Notes: a model not told the origin generated them from the letters alone. 64,000 nucleotides of DNA from Wenyingzhuangia marina (GCF_900130035.1 NZ_FQXQ01000004.1:124001-188000); one strand, 5' to 3'. Counted from the stretch's first letter, positions 27,201 through 36,056 are shown. A program made the numbers and translations.

Positions 27201-28231
27201 TAAGTACTAAAAGGGTTTTCTTTGTCTAACTGACTAACCCCATTTTTTACAGTTCCTAGCCATAATGATGAGTTTTTATCAATATATGCAGTGTAAATAA
27301 AATTAGAAGCTAAAGAGTAATTACTGTTTAGGTCATTAACAATATATCTAAATTTCTTTGTTTCAGTATTGTAAATATTTATTCCTCCACCATCTGTAAA
27401 TAACCAATATTCTTTATTAGGCATTATTTTAAAGTCTAATATAAAATTGCTTGTTAAATTTAATCCTTCTTTAGCATCACCTTCAGTATATCTAGCAGAT
27501 AATATTCCATTTTTTACAACAAATACTCCTGATAAACTTAAAATCCAAAATTCAGATTTATCAATAGCAATTATTTTTAATATTTGTGTAGAAATAGGAA
27601 CGATATCTTTGGCGAGAAAACTTGTTTTTGTAGAGTTTAAATTTAAAAGATAAAATCCTTCATTTTCCACATGTAGAACTACATTGTTTTTATCGTACTT
27701 AAAAACATCAATACTATTTTTAAACTGTTGATGATTTGTTTTTATATCGGATAATCTAATCTTATTTGTAGGTTGTAAATTCGAGTTTAAAACAACGATA
27801 GTGTTGTTTTTTGTAAGAATCCAGATTTCATTATTACTAGTCTCAAGAATTCCTTTAAAATTATAATGTTCAGAAAAACTTACATGCTTAAACTTTTCTG
27901 TTTTGTAGTTAAAGACATCAACACCATCAATTGTACAAATAAGGAGTTTTCCTTTAGAGGTTTGTAATATGTCTATAATATAATTATTGTTTAATGAGCT
28001 AGCATCTTTCTTAATATGTCTATAAGTATCTATATGTACACCATCATATCTATTTAAACCATCATCAGTTCCAAACCACATGTATCCAAAAGAATCTTGA
28101 TACATGGTTCTTACAAAGTTACTTGCCAAACCATCTTTTCTTTCTAAATTAATGAAATGCGCATTTTGAGCTATACCCGCAAAAGGTATTAACAAAAGGA
28201 AATTAATGAAGAGAGTTAATAAAGTTTTCAT
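24260..28231 (-). CDS. Hybrid two-component system regulator (HTCS) of the GlcNAc-glycan locus
   Basis: The 1323-residue protein senses a glycan fragment in the periplasm and acts as its own transcription factor. A signal peptide (1-21) precedes about a dozen regulator-propeller repeats (25-640), then the Y_Y_Y domain (about 670-760) and a membrane helix (about 775-795). The cytoplasmic part has HisKA with SHEIRTPLSLILSP, HATPase_c (about 930-1050, DFGQGISSEDLPYIF and GGSGIGLALCKSF), a receiver domain (about 1075-1190, phospho-acceptor Asp in VVTDVTMPLMDG) and an AraC-type HTH (about 1220-1320, ISLLVGFQNAKYFSTSFKKKFG). It is transcribed away from the PUL it probably controls. A CDS on the same strand at 28399-29127 lies upstream. 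Confidence 0.96.
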   Translation of the reverse strand: MKTLLTLFINFLLLIPFAGIAQNAHFINLERKDGLASNFVRTMYQDSFGYMWFGTDDGLNRYDGVHIDTYRHIKKDASSLNNNYIIDILQTSKGKLLICTIDGVDVFNYKTEKFKHVSFSEHYNFKGILETSNNEIWILTKNNTIVVLNSNLQPTNKIRLSDIKTNHQQFKNSIDVFKYDKNNVVLHVENEGFYLLNLNSTKTSFLAKDIVPISTQILKIIAIDKSEFWILSLSGVFVVKNGILSARYTEGDAKEGLNLTSNFILDFKIMPNKEYWLFTDGGGINIYNTETKKFRYIVNDLNSNYSLASNFIYTAYIDKNSSLWLGTVKNGVSQLDKENPFSTYKLIITENNQKFNIPITSLFLDSSNRIWVGSDGKGLYKFENNMLKFVFYDKTIKTITSINEINNNTLILGTYKNGVSTYDVSNHKIVNQKYINNKLNLDSKITFIEKTNNTFWIGGNKIIKCLAIPKNAFIKPDISFQDNNIRALCFEKRSEDTTLFGNYVGFYQHSNKKFKELLHTGQKVNGISKFNQNEYWLATNKGLIFYNTKTNNSQLYGTESGLLNENINSISNYKHNQLWLGTSQGISSFNIKTKTFTNYSYKDGFIDNSFKSLKSLKLANGRLIFGGEKGLLMFHPDSIKTKTKVNNVVFTKLSVNHKNLDPNESKIINGPIENSKLITLNHQQKVFTIGFTSFNLKYTNNIQFSYKLEGYNNEWSTTRERSLTFMNLEPGTYTLKVKASSLSGLWKNSYASIDINILPAWWQTLWFKALIIILMIIALFTINKAILNRERLKREFEFEKKSLKDQKELDEQQLQFFTNLSHEIRTPLSLILSPVETLIQQTTSQSIKNNLRLIQKNASRINRLINRGIDFRKTQFKEPDIQIAQEDIIHFLKELVGSFEEFSMSKNIKLKFISEIDKLPLWFDKYMVETIFYNLLSNAFKYSDTNGEIVLKICSTKKHVNITIQDFGQGISSEDLPYIFERFYQSKNHIGGSGIGLALCKSFVNAHKGYIKVDSSLKNGSTFKVTFHLGNKHFNKKDLVELNKENKAILIENKTIKNDTFYDIKLKNKIILIVEDQTDLRDYLYKNLSNSYIIKTAENGLQAMEIIEKEKIHLVVTDVTMPLMDGMELCKQLKENIKTCDLPIVLLTAKTLNEEKVEGYNTGADVYLEKPFSLNLLKSIINNLLHKKVRLNNKVINNLEIPIDSETINTSDEKFYEQTIAIIEKHIDDIDFNVTKFSKELGMSKSLIYNKMANITNMSINNLILTVRLNKASQMLIHTKKSIVEISLLVGFQNAKYFSTSFKKKFGKTPSKYREENNYLNET

Positions 28232-28327
28232 ATGTAGTTAACTCCTAATACGTTAATAATACATCAAGATAGGAAATATAAATGACAGACTTCTTGATTA
28301 AATTAGTTACACTCCTTACATAAAGAA

Positions 28328-28357
28328 AATTCTTCCAAAGAATGTTTTGGAAGAATT
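28328..28357 (-). terminator. Terminator of the small T9SS protein gene
   Basis: A perfect 12-bp stem (AATTCTTCCAAA with TTTGGAAGAATT) around a six-base loop, followed on the minus strand by a T-rich tract, separates the secreted-protein gene from the HTCS gene. Confidence 0.82.
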
Positions 28358-28398
28358 AATTATATTTTATCTAATATTTACTATTAAAAGGCAACAGT

Positions 28399-29127
28399 CT
28401 ATTCCTTAATAAATTTTGAAGTAGACACACCTTTGTCAGTAGTAATTTCAACTAAATACATACCTGTAGATAAATTTTGAACATTAATATTGTTTGAGTT
28501 TTCATTACTGGCAACTTTGTTTCCTAATAAATTATATAAATCTAGTTTTTTTATGTTGCTTAAAGCCGTTTTTACATTTAAGACATCTTTAGCGGGGTTT
28601 GGGTATAATTCATTTTTATACTCTTCAATGTCTTTTATTGCTAAAGTTTCATTATTAGTAAAAATTATGTAATCAATAATTACAGTACCTGCAACGCTTT
28701 TATTAGCATTGGCTGTGCTTTTAGGAAAAAATTTAAAAGGAGTAATTTGTCCAGTCCAGTCCACATCTGTTATTTCTACAGTATAATCTTTAAATTCAGT
28801 ATCATTAGTAGTTACATCTATTGTTTTAACAATTTTTCCTGATCCTAGAGCAAGTGCTAATTTATCGTTGTCACCAGATTCATTTTTAATTCTAATGTGT
28901 AAAAATGAATTACTGTCTGCATCAACATTATTTGTTAGTTGAGCCATTCTTGCATATGCCGAAGTTGTGTGTGTAAAAGTTATAAATCCAGATGGCTCTG
29001 CAGTTACAGTCCCACCCTCACCAACAAAAAATTCTTCACTGTTGTCAAAGTTATAAGCGTTTTGTTCTACTTGTGCCCAAGTACCTAAAGAGAATGTGAT
29101 TAATAAAATAAAGGTGAAATTTTTCAT
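28399..29127 (-). CDS. T9SS-secreted beta-sandwich protein, possible glycan-binding
   Basis: The 242-residue protein has a signal peptide (MKNFTFILLITFSLGTWAQ), a single beta-rich domain of about 150 residues (FDNSEEFFVGEGGTVTAEP through IIDYIIFTNNE) and a C-terminal T9SS sorting domain (ELYPNPAKDVLNV, LDLYNLLGNKV, TGMYLVEI). The central domain, with a terminal strand of the VIIDYIIF type, resembles jelly-roll carbohydrate-binding modules, although I cannot name a family. It sits between the HTCS and the PUL enzymes, so a role in binding the target glycan at the cell surface is plausible inference. Confidence 0.7.
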   Translation of the reverse strand: MKNFTFILLITFSLGTWAQVEQNAYNFDNSEEFFVGEGGTVTAEPSGFITFTHTTSAYARMAQLTNNVDADSNSFLHIRIKNESGDNDKLALALGSGKIVKTIDVTTNDTEFKDYTVEITDVDWTGQITPFKFFPKSTANANKSVAGTVIIDYIIFTNNETLAIKDIEEYKNELYPNPAKDVLNVKTALSNIKKLDLYNLLGNKVASNENSNNINVQNLSTGMYLVEITTDKGVSTSKFIKE

Positions 29128-29311
29128 AATAAATTGAATTGAAGTTAATAATGCTTCAATATTAGACTGTTATGTTTTTTGAGAGGTATTTTATTTTCCA
29201 AAAAAGGTTTGTTTTTAGGTTTTACTCGAGCTTTTTTGAATAAAGAGATAGTTAAATACAAAAGCTAACCTTTTTGAGAAAATACAGAACTATAGTATCT
29301 GTTTAGTGGAG

Positions 29312-29319
29312 TACATTTG
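29312..29319 (+). promoter_or_regulatory. Candidate -7 element (TACATTTG) of the first PUL operon
   Basis: An exact TAnnTTTG match 25 bp upstream of the ATG at 29345, without a recognisable -33 TTTG. A lone -7 box is what one would expect for an activator-dependent promoter, in this case possibly controlled by the HTCS. Confidence 0.5.
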
Positions 29320-29344
29320 ATTGTTCATTATTAAACTAAAATTC

Positions 29345-30412
29345 ATGAAAGACTTTAAAGGCTATAAAATACTTTGTCTTGTGTTATTATGTAATATATC
29401 ATCTGCTTTTTCACAAAAGACGGATATAAATAATATTGTAAAAAGCTTTACTATTGGAGCGCCTAAATCTTTTGAAGTTCCAAAATTTATAAGCTTTATA
29501 GAAGAAGACTTGTCCAAAACATCTGTAAATACTTTGTTTTTAATGGTTAATTATAAATACCAATTTAAGACTCATCCAGAACTTGTAGAGAGGTCATCTT
29601 TATCTGAAAGTGATGTAAAACAGATTGTTAAAGCTTGTAGTAATAATAATATTAAAATAATACCTCTTATCAATTTATTAGGACATCAGTCATGGAAGCA
29701 AGATAATATTCATGCTTTGTTAAAAGCATATCCTGAATTTGAAGAGAATCCAGGAGATAAAATTTTAGAAAAAAACTTTTATTGTCGTAGTTATTGCCCT
29801 TTACATCCAGAGGTTCACAATGTTGTTTTTGATTTGATAGATGAGTTAATTGATGTTTTTGAAACAAACTCAATCCATGTAGGAATGGATGAAGTCTTTG
29901 TCATAGGGGAAGATGGTTGTGTAAGGTGTAAAGGAAAAAATAAGGCAAAACTTTTTGCTGATGAAGTCATAAAAATACACAGTCATTTAAAATCCAAAAA
30001 GATAAAAATGTACATGTGGGGAGATCGGCTTATAGATGGAAAAACAACAGGTTTAGGGATTTGGAGCGCTTCGGGGAATGAAACATATCCTGCCATTGAT
30101 TTAATACCTAAAGATGTTATTATTTGTGATTGGCAATACACATCAGCAACTCCAACACCAGCTTATTTTGCTATTAAAGGTTTTAATGTGATTAGTTGTT
30201 CTTTTCAAAAACCAGAATTGGCAAAACAACAATTACAAAATGTTATAAGCAATAGAGAATTTGCAAATAAAACCATAGGAAACAGAAGTTTAGGAATTAT
30301 GCATACCTACTGGAGTTCTTTTGATTCTTTTTTAAAATGTTATAAAGACAATGATTGTTCTTCTGAAAAAATAGAAGGAGCAATTAATACATTTAAAGCT
30401 TTATACAAATAG
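29345..30412 (+). CDS. GH20-type glycoside hydrolase domain protein (beta-hexosaminidase-like)
   Basis: The start at 29345 gives a 355-residue protein with a good signal peptide (MKDFKGYKILCLVLLCNISSAFSQ). The upstream in-frame TTG would add an atypical extension. The mature part is a TIM-barrel resembling the GH20 catalytic domain, including IIPLINLLGHQSW, SYCPLHPEV and HVGMDEV, with the D182-E183 pair at the expected GH20 catalytic position. The usual N-terminal GH20b domain is missing, and the GCVRCKG insert after the active site is distinctive. It begins a four-gene operon with nagX-like, unknown and GH20 genes. Cleavage of terminal GlcNAc-type residues in the periplasm is likely, not proven. 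Confidence 0.8.
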   Translation: MKDFKGYKILCLVLLCNISSAFSQKTDINNIVKSFTIGAPKSFEVPKFISFIEEDLSKTSVNTLFLMVNYKYQFKTHPELVERSSLSESDVKQIVKACSNNNIKIIPLINLLGHQSWKQDNIHALLKAYPEFEENPGDKILEKNFYCRSYCPLHPEVHNVVFDLIDELIDVFETNSIHVGMDEVFVIGEDGCVRCKGKNKAKLFADEVIKIHSHLKSKKIKMYMWGDRLIDGKTTGLGIWSASGNETYPAIDLIPKDVIICDWQYTSATPTPAYFAIKGFNVISCSFQKPELAKQQLQNVISNREFANKTIGNRSLGIMHTYWSSFDSFLKCYKDNDCSSEKIEGAINTFKALYK

Positions 30413-30450
30413 TTTTTGAAACAATAAGTTTTTAACTAAACAAAAATATT

Positions 30451-31566
30451 ATGGAAACAGGAGTTGAAGTAAAACAAAGACTTATTTCTCTAGATACATT
30501 GAGAGGGTTTGATATGTTTTGGATTATTGGAGGAAAAAATTTAGTCTTAGGGCTTTTAGTTTTGTTGAGGTTTAATAGTTCAATTATAAATGCTGTAGAA
30601 AAAGAATTATCACACGTTGGATGGGATGGGTTTAATATGTTTGATTTAATTTTTCCCTTATTTATGTTTATGTCTGGAGTAAGTATGGCGTATTCAATAA
30701 TTCATAAAAAAAATAAAGGAGTTTCAACAAAATTACTTCATTTAAAGTCTTTAAAGAGACTGTTTTGGTTAGTGCTCATAGGTCTAAGTTTTACTTTGTT
30801 TAAGTTTCAATTAGAAAAAATAAAGTTATACAATGTTCTGTTTTTAATTGGAATGGGAAATTATATTGGAGGTCTAATTATAATTTATAAAAAGAAAACA
30901 ATTTCTCAATTGTGTTGGGCTATAGGTATTTTAATAGGATATTATTTAGCTACTTATTTAATTCCTTACCCTAATAGTGTTTTTGGGGAGTTATTACCAG
31001 GAAATCATCTTGCAGGTTTTTTAGATCAAAACTTAATACCGTCTCCTATGTATATGCATGTTTTTGATCCTGAAGGAACTATTCGTGTAATTCCTGCTTC
31101 AGTTATGTGTGTGTTAGGAGCTTTAATAGGTAAACATATTAAAAGTTATAATGAGGCTTCTTTACGTTGTGCTATAGAGGTGTTTCTAATAGGGATTTTT
31201 ACAATGTTAATTGGATGGTTATTTAGTTTCTTCTTTCCTATTATTAAATCTATTTGGTCTAGTTCGTTCATTTTATATACTGCAGGAATTTCTATGATTT
31301 TTTTGAGTCTATTTTATTTAGTTATAGATGTATATAAACAAAGGTGGCTAGGTTTCTTTTTCATTCCAATTGGTATGAACTCTATATTGATATATGCGGC
31401 TATTGTATATGTTAACTTTAGATATACCGCTAATTATTTCTTTAAAGGTTTAGGTACATTTTTAGGCGGAGATTGGGAACCTTTTTTAACCGCTTTTGGA
31501 GTGGTTTTGTTTGAGTGGTTATTACTTTATTTTTTATATAAGAAAAGAATTTTCTTAAAAGTATAA
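30451..31566 (+). CDS. NagX-like / heparan-alpha-glucosaminide N-acetyltransferase-like membrane protein
   Basis: The 371-residue protein has about ten membrane helices and the family entry SLDTLRGFDMFWIIGGKN, followed by GWDGFNMFDLIFPLFMFMSG. The latter histidine/aspartate-rich region is characteristic of DUF5009/HGSNAT-related acyltransferases. Related NagX proteins occur in N-acetylglucosamine utilisation clusters, where a role in GlcNAc uptake or transmembrane acetylation has been proposed. Here it lies 38 bp after a GH20-type gene and upstream of another GH20, fitting handling of GlcNAc or glucosamine at the inner membrane. Whether it transports or acylates is open. Confidence 0.85.
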   Translation: METGVEVKQRLISLDTLRGFDMFWIIGGKNLVLGLLVLLRFNSSIINAVEKELSHVGWDGFNMFDLIFPLFMFMSGVSMAYSIIHKKNKGVSTKLLHLKSLKRLFWLVLIGLSFTLFKFQLEKIKLYNVLFLIGMGNYIGGLIIIYKKKTISQLCWAIGILIGYYLATYLIPYPNSVFGELLPGNHLAGFLDQNLIPSPMYMHVFDPEGTIRVIPASVMCVLGALIGKHIKSYNEASLRCAIEVFLIGIFTMLIGWLFSFFFPIIKSIWSSSFILYTAGISMIFLSLFYLVIDVYKQRWLGFFFIPIGMNSILIYAAIVYVNFRYTANYFFKGLGTFLGGDWEPFLTAFGVVLFEWLLLYFLYKKRIFLKV

Positions 31567-31599
31567 GTATAACAAGCATAATAAATATAAGACGTAAAG

Positions 31600-32226
31600 A
31601 TGGATTTAAAACAGGAAATATTCAATACAAAAAAGATAAGAGTGTTTATAAAACAGGGGGTTTTGCAAATAATATATGCTATTACTTTGGTGTTTTGTTT
31701 TATTTGGGTATTAACTCAAATAGCTATAAGTAATTCCGAAAAGCCACAAAAATTACTTTTTGAGAACGGCAAAAAACAACTTCTTTTGACTCCATTTAAT
31801 GCTTCGGTAGGGGGAGATTTAGAGTTTGAACCTATGTTGCTTGAAAATCAAAAGAATGATTTTGAATATATGTATGGTAGAGATCTTTATAAAGAAAGAA
31901 AAGATCGAGTGGTTAATGCATGGAAAGATTATAATGCTTCTTTAAGTTGGTTGGTTGTGTTTAATCAAAAAGTAGAAATACAGTTAAAAATTACAGGAGA
32001 ACAGTCAACTAATCAAGACAATGTAGTAAAGCTATATTTTAACAATCAATTACAACCTCTTAAAAAGGTGAAGTTATCAAATGTTACTGGGGTTTTTAAA
32101 ACATATTATAATACACATTTATCAATAGAAAGAGTAGGGACGTATAAAATAGAAGTAAAGTTAATAGACCCTACAGAAACAGAAGTTTTTCAATTTAAAT
32201 CTATTTCATTAAAAATAAAAAAATAA
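31600..32226 (+). CDS. Membrane-anchored protein of unknown function in the PUL operon
   Basis: I do not recognise this 208-residue protein. It has a short cytoplasmic N-terminus, one membrane helix (about residues 20-45, LQIIYAITLVFCFIWVLTQIA) and a periplasmic domain of about 160 residues predicted mainly as beta strands (LLLTPFNASVGGDLEFEP, QKVEIQLKITGE, ERVGTYKIEVKLID). The last 70 residues look like an immunoglobulin-like or carbohydrate-binding beta sandwich. It is placed between nagX-like and GH20 genes with 33- and 7-bp gaps, so it is firmly part of the operon. It could be an accessory subunit of the NagX-like protein; that is a guess from position. Confidence 0.75.
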   Translation: MDLKQEIFNTKKIRVFIKQGVLQIIYAITLVFCFIWVLTQIAISNSEKPQKLLFENGKKQLLLTPFNASVGGDLEFEPMLLENQKNDFEYMYGRDLYKERKDRVVNAWKDYNASLSWLVVFNQKVEIQLKITGEQSTNQDNVVKLYFNNQLQPLKKVKLSNVTGVFKTYYNTHLSIERVGTYKIEVKLIDPTETEVFQFKSISLKIKK

Positions 32227-32233
32227 AATAAAC

Positions 32234-34180
32234 ATGAAAAAATATCACATAATTGTACTCCTTTTTTTAGTTAATGTTGTAAATACTTACGCCTATAATT
32301 CTAAAGATGTAAGAGAGTATTTAATTCCATCTCCTAAAACAATAGAAGTTTTAGAAGGATCTTTCATACCGAATAACGGAAGAATTATTGCATATAATAT
32401 TGCAACAAATTCAGGAATTAGATTTATAGCTAATCATCTTCAGAAAACACTTAGCGAAAAAGGGATGCATTTTTCCATTGCTGGTGGTGTTGCTAGTGGA
32501 GAGGCTCCTGAAATTGAGTTGATTATCAATTCAGCAATTCAATCCAAGTCCCAAGGATATTCATTGGTAATAAATGATAGAAAAATTACCATTACGGCTA
32601 ATAATGAAGCTGGCTTGTATTATGGAGTTCTTACCTTAGGTCAAATCTCTCAATATTCATATGATTCTGGAAATTTTCCTCAGCTAATTATTAGTGATTA
32701 TCCAGATTTTGAAAAGAGAGGAATAACGTTAGATCTTAGTAGAACTAAAGTACCAACAATGGCTTCGTTATATCAATATATAGATATGTTTGCCTCATGG
32801 AAAATTAATGAAATTCAACTTTATACAGAGCATACTTTTCAATATCAAAATCATAAAAAGGTTTGGCAAGATGCCAGTGCTCTATCATCAGATGAAATTT
32901 TAGCCTTAGACAAATATTGTAGTGATAGATTTATAGACCTTGTTCCAAATCAAAATGGTTTTGGACATATGGAACGTTGGTTAGAGCACAAAGAATATTG
33001 GGAAATTGCAGAAAATGAAACCATTGCAGATCCTACACATCATATTTTAGGAATTAGAAGAACTATTTCTGCAGTAGACAAAAGTTCTGTAGATTTTGTT
33101 GAAGACTTATATGATGAACTTTTACCTAATTTTTCTAGTGATTACGTAAATATTGGTGGAGATGAGCCATATGAGTTAGGAACAGGGAAATCTAAAAAAG
33201 CAGTTTTAGAAAAAGGTAAAGGTCAAGTGTATTTAGATTTTTTATTAGAGCTAAATAATTTAATAGTTAAGAATCGTAAACAAGCTCAGTTTTGGGGAGA
33301 TATTATTTTAGAACATCCGGAGTTAATTAAAAAATTACCACAAAACATTACTTGTATGATTTGGGGATACAGATGGAATCATCCTTTTGATAAACAGTCT
33401 GCTAAATTTAAAAAAGCTAAAATTCCTTTTTATGTATGTCCAGGAACTTCATCATGGCGTTCAATAGTAGGGAGAACAGATAATGCATTAAAAAATCAAA
33501 TAAATGCTGCTGAAAACGGAATTAAATATGGGGCTATAGGTTATTTAAATACAGATTGGGGAGATGATGGACATCCTCAACATCTTATAAGTAGTTACGC
33601 ACCTTATCTTTATGGAGCTGCAATTTCATGGTCTTTAGAGAACAATAGAGATATTGACATTAATGGATTATTAAACAAATATGTTTATCAAGATAGGAGT
33701 AAAAAAACTTCTCAAGTTATATATGATTTAGGAAACGTTAATCAAATTGTTGTTAAAAATGATATTTATAATGCTTCATTTTTTGCTTTATTAAAATATG
33801 TTGACAAACCTATGAGTAAATATGCTCAGACTAAAAAACTAACAATCAAAGAATTATCAGAGGCTGCTGAGGCACTTAATAAAATTATAGATAGAGTAGA
33901 AACTTGTAAAGCGACAGCTAGCGATGCTGAAATTATTTATAGAGAAATTAAAAATTCAGCAAGGTTGGCTATTCATTCTTGTAATTTAGGTATCGCCAAA
34001 TTAAAAACACAAGATGGAACTGTTAAAAGTGTTGATGCTGTTACCAAATACAAGTTATTAGTAGATATTGAAGCTATCATTGCTGAGTATAAAGAAATTT
34101 GGGTAAAAAGAAATAGAATTGGTGGATTAACAGATAGTTTAGAACATTTATTAAAAGTTAAAAACACATATGTAAATTAA
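32234..34180 (+). CDS. GH20 family beta-N-acetylhexosaminidase
   Basis: The 648-residue enzyme is predicted to release terminal GlcNAc or GalNAc from oligosaccharides in the periplasm. It has a signal peptide (about 1-20), a GH20b N-terminal domain (about 25-145, ending NNEAGLYYGVLTLGQ) and the GH20 TIM barrel (about 150-490). The barrel includes RGITLDLSRTKVPT, NQNGFGHMERWL and NIGGDEPYEL with the catalytic D310-E311 pair. A helical C-terminal region of about 150 residues follows. A substrate-assisted retaining mechanism is known for the family. It is the last gene of the operon and is followed by a terminator. Confidence 0.9.
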   Translation: MKKYHIIVLLFLVNVVNTYAYNSKDVREYLIPSPKTIEVLEGSFIPNNGRIIAYNIATNSGIRFIANHLQKTLSEKGMHFSIAGGVASGEAPEIELIINSAIQSKSQGYSLVINDRKITITANNEAGLYYGVLTLGQISQYSYDSGNFPQLIISDYPDFEKRGITLDLSRTKVPTMASLYQYIDMFASWKINEIQLYTEHTFQYQNHKKVWQDASALSSDEILALDKYCSDRFIDLVPNQNGFGHMERWLEHKEYWEIAENETIADPTHHILGIRRTISAVDKSSVDFVEDLYDELLPNFSSDYVNIGGDEPYELGTGKSKKAVLEKGKGQVYLDFLLELNNLIVKNRKQAQFWGDIILEHPELIKKLPQNITCMIWGYRWNHPFDKQSAKFKKAKIPFYVCPGTSSWRSIVGRTDNALKNQINAAENGIKYGAIGYLNTDWGDDGHPQHLISSYAPYLYGAAISWSLENNRDIDINGLLNKYVYQDRSKKTSQVIYDLGNVNQIVVKNDIYNASFFALLKYVDKPMSKYAQTKKLTIKELSEAAEALNKIIDRVETCKATASDAEIIYREIKNSARLAIHSCNLGIAKLKTQDGTVKSVDAVTKYKLLVDIEAIIAEYKEIWVKRNRIGGLTDSLEHLLKVKNTYVN

Positions 34181-34211
34181 TAGTTCGTTATCTATAGTAG
34201 AACGTTGTTTG

Positions 34212-34262
34212 CCACTTATCATCTTAAGAGTTTTTTCTGAAAATGGTAAGTGGTTTTTTTTG
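34212..34262 (+). terminator. Terminator after the GH20 operon
   Basis: An 11-bp stem (CCACTTATCAT with ATGGTAAGTGG, one G-U pair) with a long loop is followed by eight or more T residues. Confidence 0.82.
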
Positions 34263-34369
34263 TTTTAATAAGTGTGTTATGGATGTTTTAAAACTTTGTT
34301 TGTATGATTCCAAACCTACATGAGGTTTATGCTTTTTAATTTTAGAAGCTAATTCTAAACATACAAATT

Positions 34370-35899
34370 ATGAGAAAAAAAATGATTATTAATCAAGTTT
34401 TTAAAACCCATAAGAATTTATTCTTTATGTGTTTTATGTTGTTAATTTTTACAAGTGTTAATGCACAAGATGTGGTAGGTGGGTATATACCGCATTACAG
34501 AATTCCTTCAAATCCATCGAGTAGTTTTACAACTCAAATAAAAGAGAAGATGAAGAGATTAACACATATTTATTACTTTTCTGTTAGTTCAAATAAAGAT
34601 GGGGATTTAGGAACAGTTGTAAAAGCAAATCCTAAAGTAGGAATTAACCAATACACAGATGCTAATTTTAGTTTTACGCCTATTGTGAATAGTAGCTATG
34701 TAGATAACGAATTACAGTTTTTAAAAAATATTAAATCAACTTATGGATTACAAACAAAAATAATATTAGTACTTGGGGGAGAAACCTCATCACGTAATCT
34801 TCATTATGCTTTAAAATATTCTAATTCAAGAAATAATTTAGCAGAACAGTTGGTTGATTACTGTTATCAAGAAGATTTAGATGGAATTGATATAGACTGG
34901 GAATCTTATAATTTACCCAATCCTAATTATGATCCCAATGACAGTAATAGTAAAGAAGGAATTTATACTAAAATAGATCCTAATAAATATGTGCATTTTG
35001 TAAATGCAATAAAAGATGAAATTGATAGTAGAGTTCAAAATGGAGATAGGAGAATAAGTATTTCATTAACCCTTACTCCAGAGCGTACGGATATAGCAAG
35101 TCCTTTAAGTCCTGCTTTTAGCAAAATAGATTATTTACAAATTATGTCTTATGGTTCTAGTAGAACAGGTTCTGGTACGCAAGTTCCAATTAGTAAATTA
35201 GAAACATATAGACAAAATTGGGCTAACAAAGGCCTAAGTGGGAGTAAATTAGTTATAGGATTACCTTGTTATGCAGTTAGATCAGGAAGAAGCTCTGGTT
35301 ACAAATACAATGATATAGTAAATAATACAGGTAGTAACTTTACTTGGCCATATAGCGGAAGTCTTGATAAGGTATATATAAGTAGTGAGAATGCTATTTT
35401 CTATTTAAATGGTATAGGTACTATGGGGGATAAAGCTGATTGGGTTAATACTAAAAATTTAAAAGGAGTTATGTTTTGGGAAATAGGTCAAGATGTCGAT
35501 GCTACTGATAGTAATTCTCTCTTAAAAGCAATTACAGAAAGTAAGCTAAAAGTAAGAAACGGAGAATTTGATTTGTCGTCAAATACAAAATCGTCAAAAG
35601 GAATGTTTGTAATTGCGGCTGACTCAGAAACCATTATTCAAAATAATAATAATGGATTAAGTGTATATCCAAACCCTTTTAATGATGTGTTAAATATATC
35701 ATTTAACAATAGTAATAGTAAAACAATCAAAATAATAATGTATGATATTAAAGGGAGTCTTGTTTGGCAAAATACTAAAACTATTGAGATGGGGAATCAT
35801 GTTTTAAAAATTAATACAGAGCTGTTTAATAAAGGTTTTTATGTGTTAAAATATATTGATGGAGATAATGTAATTACTAGGAATGTCTTAAAAAAATAA
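34370..35899 (+). CDS. T9SS-secreted GH18 family glycoside hydrolase
   Basis: The 509-residue protein has a signal peptide (about 1-32, ending SVNAQ), a GH18 catalytic barrel (about 35-395) and a T9SS sorting domain (about 425-509, LSVYPNPFNDVLNI to KGFYVLKYI). The active-site DxxDxDxE motif is LDGIDIDWES with the acid/base E178. Other barrel landmarks are VVGGYIPHYR, IILVLGGETSS, LQIMSYGS and GVMFWEIGQD. GH18 enzymes cut chitin or the GlcNAc-GlcNAc core of N-glycans through substrate-assisted catalysis. Export by T9SS places it on the surface or outside the cell, upstream of SusC/D import. Chitinase versus endo-beta-N-acetylglucosaminidase cannot be separated here. Confidence 0.92.
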   Translation: MRKKMIINQVFKTHKNLFFMCFMLLIFTSVNAQDVVGGYIPHYRIPSNPSSSFTTQIKEKMKRLTHIYYFSVSSNKDGDLGTVVKANPKVGINQYTDANFSFTPIVNSSYVDNELQFLKNIKSTYGLQTKIILVLGGETSSRNLHYALKYSNSRNNLAEQLVDYCYQEDLDGIDIDWESYNLPNPNYDPNDSNSKEGIYTKIDPNKYVHFVNAIKDEIDSRVQNGDRRISISLTLTPERTDIASPLSPAFSKIDYLQIMSYGSSRTGSGTQVPISKLETYRQNWANKGLSGSKLVIGLPCYAVRSGRSSGYKYNDIVNNTGSNFTWPYSGSLDKVYISSENAIFYLNGIGTMGDKADWVNTKNLKGVMFWEIGQDVDATDSNSLLKAITESKLKVRNGEFDLSSNTKSSKGMFVIAADSETIIQNNNNGLSVYPNPFNDVLNISFNNSNSKTIKIIMYDIKGSLVWQNTKTIEMGNHVLKINTELFNKGFYVLKYIDGDNVITRNVLKK

Positions 35900-35939
35900 A
35901 AAAACTTAATAGTGAAAAGGAATTAGTAGTTTATTTAGT

Positions 35940-35976
35940 AAAATCGGGGTTTTTAAAGCTCCGATTTTTTTTATTT
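35940..35976 (+). terminator. Terminator after the first GH18 gene
   Basis: An 8- to 10-bp stem (AAAATCGG with CCGATTTT, extended by two further pairs) and a T-rich tail follow the GH18 stop codon. Confidence 0.82.
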
Positions 35977-36029
35977 TTATATACTATCCATCATTATAAA
36001 TAACATTAAGTGATTTTTTGCAAGATATC

Positions 36030-36056
36030 AAACCTTTTAAGGACTATATAGGATTT
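36030..36056 (+). promoter_or_regulatory. 27-bp motif shared with the SusC upstream region (copy 1)
   Basis: The segment begins AAACCTTTTA and ends GGATTT. It matches 22 of 27 positions of the stretch at 38276-38302 without gaps. It lies 54 bp upstream of the second GH18 start. Such paired sites near PUL promoters are candidates for HTCS binding. Confidence 0.5.
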
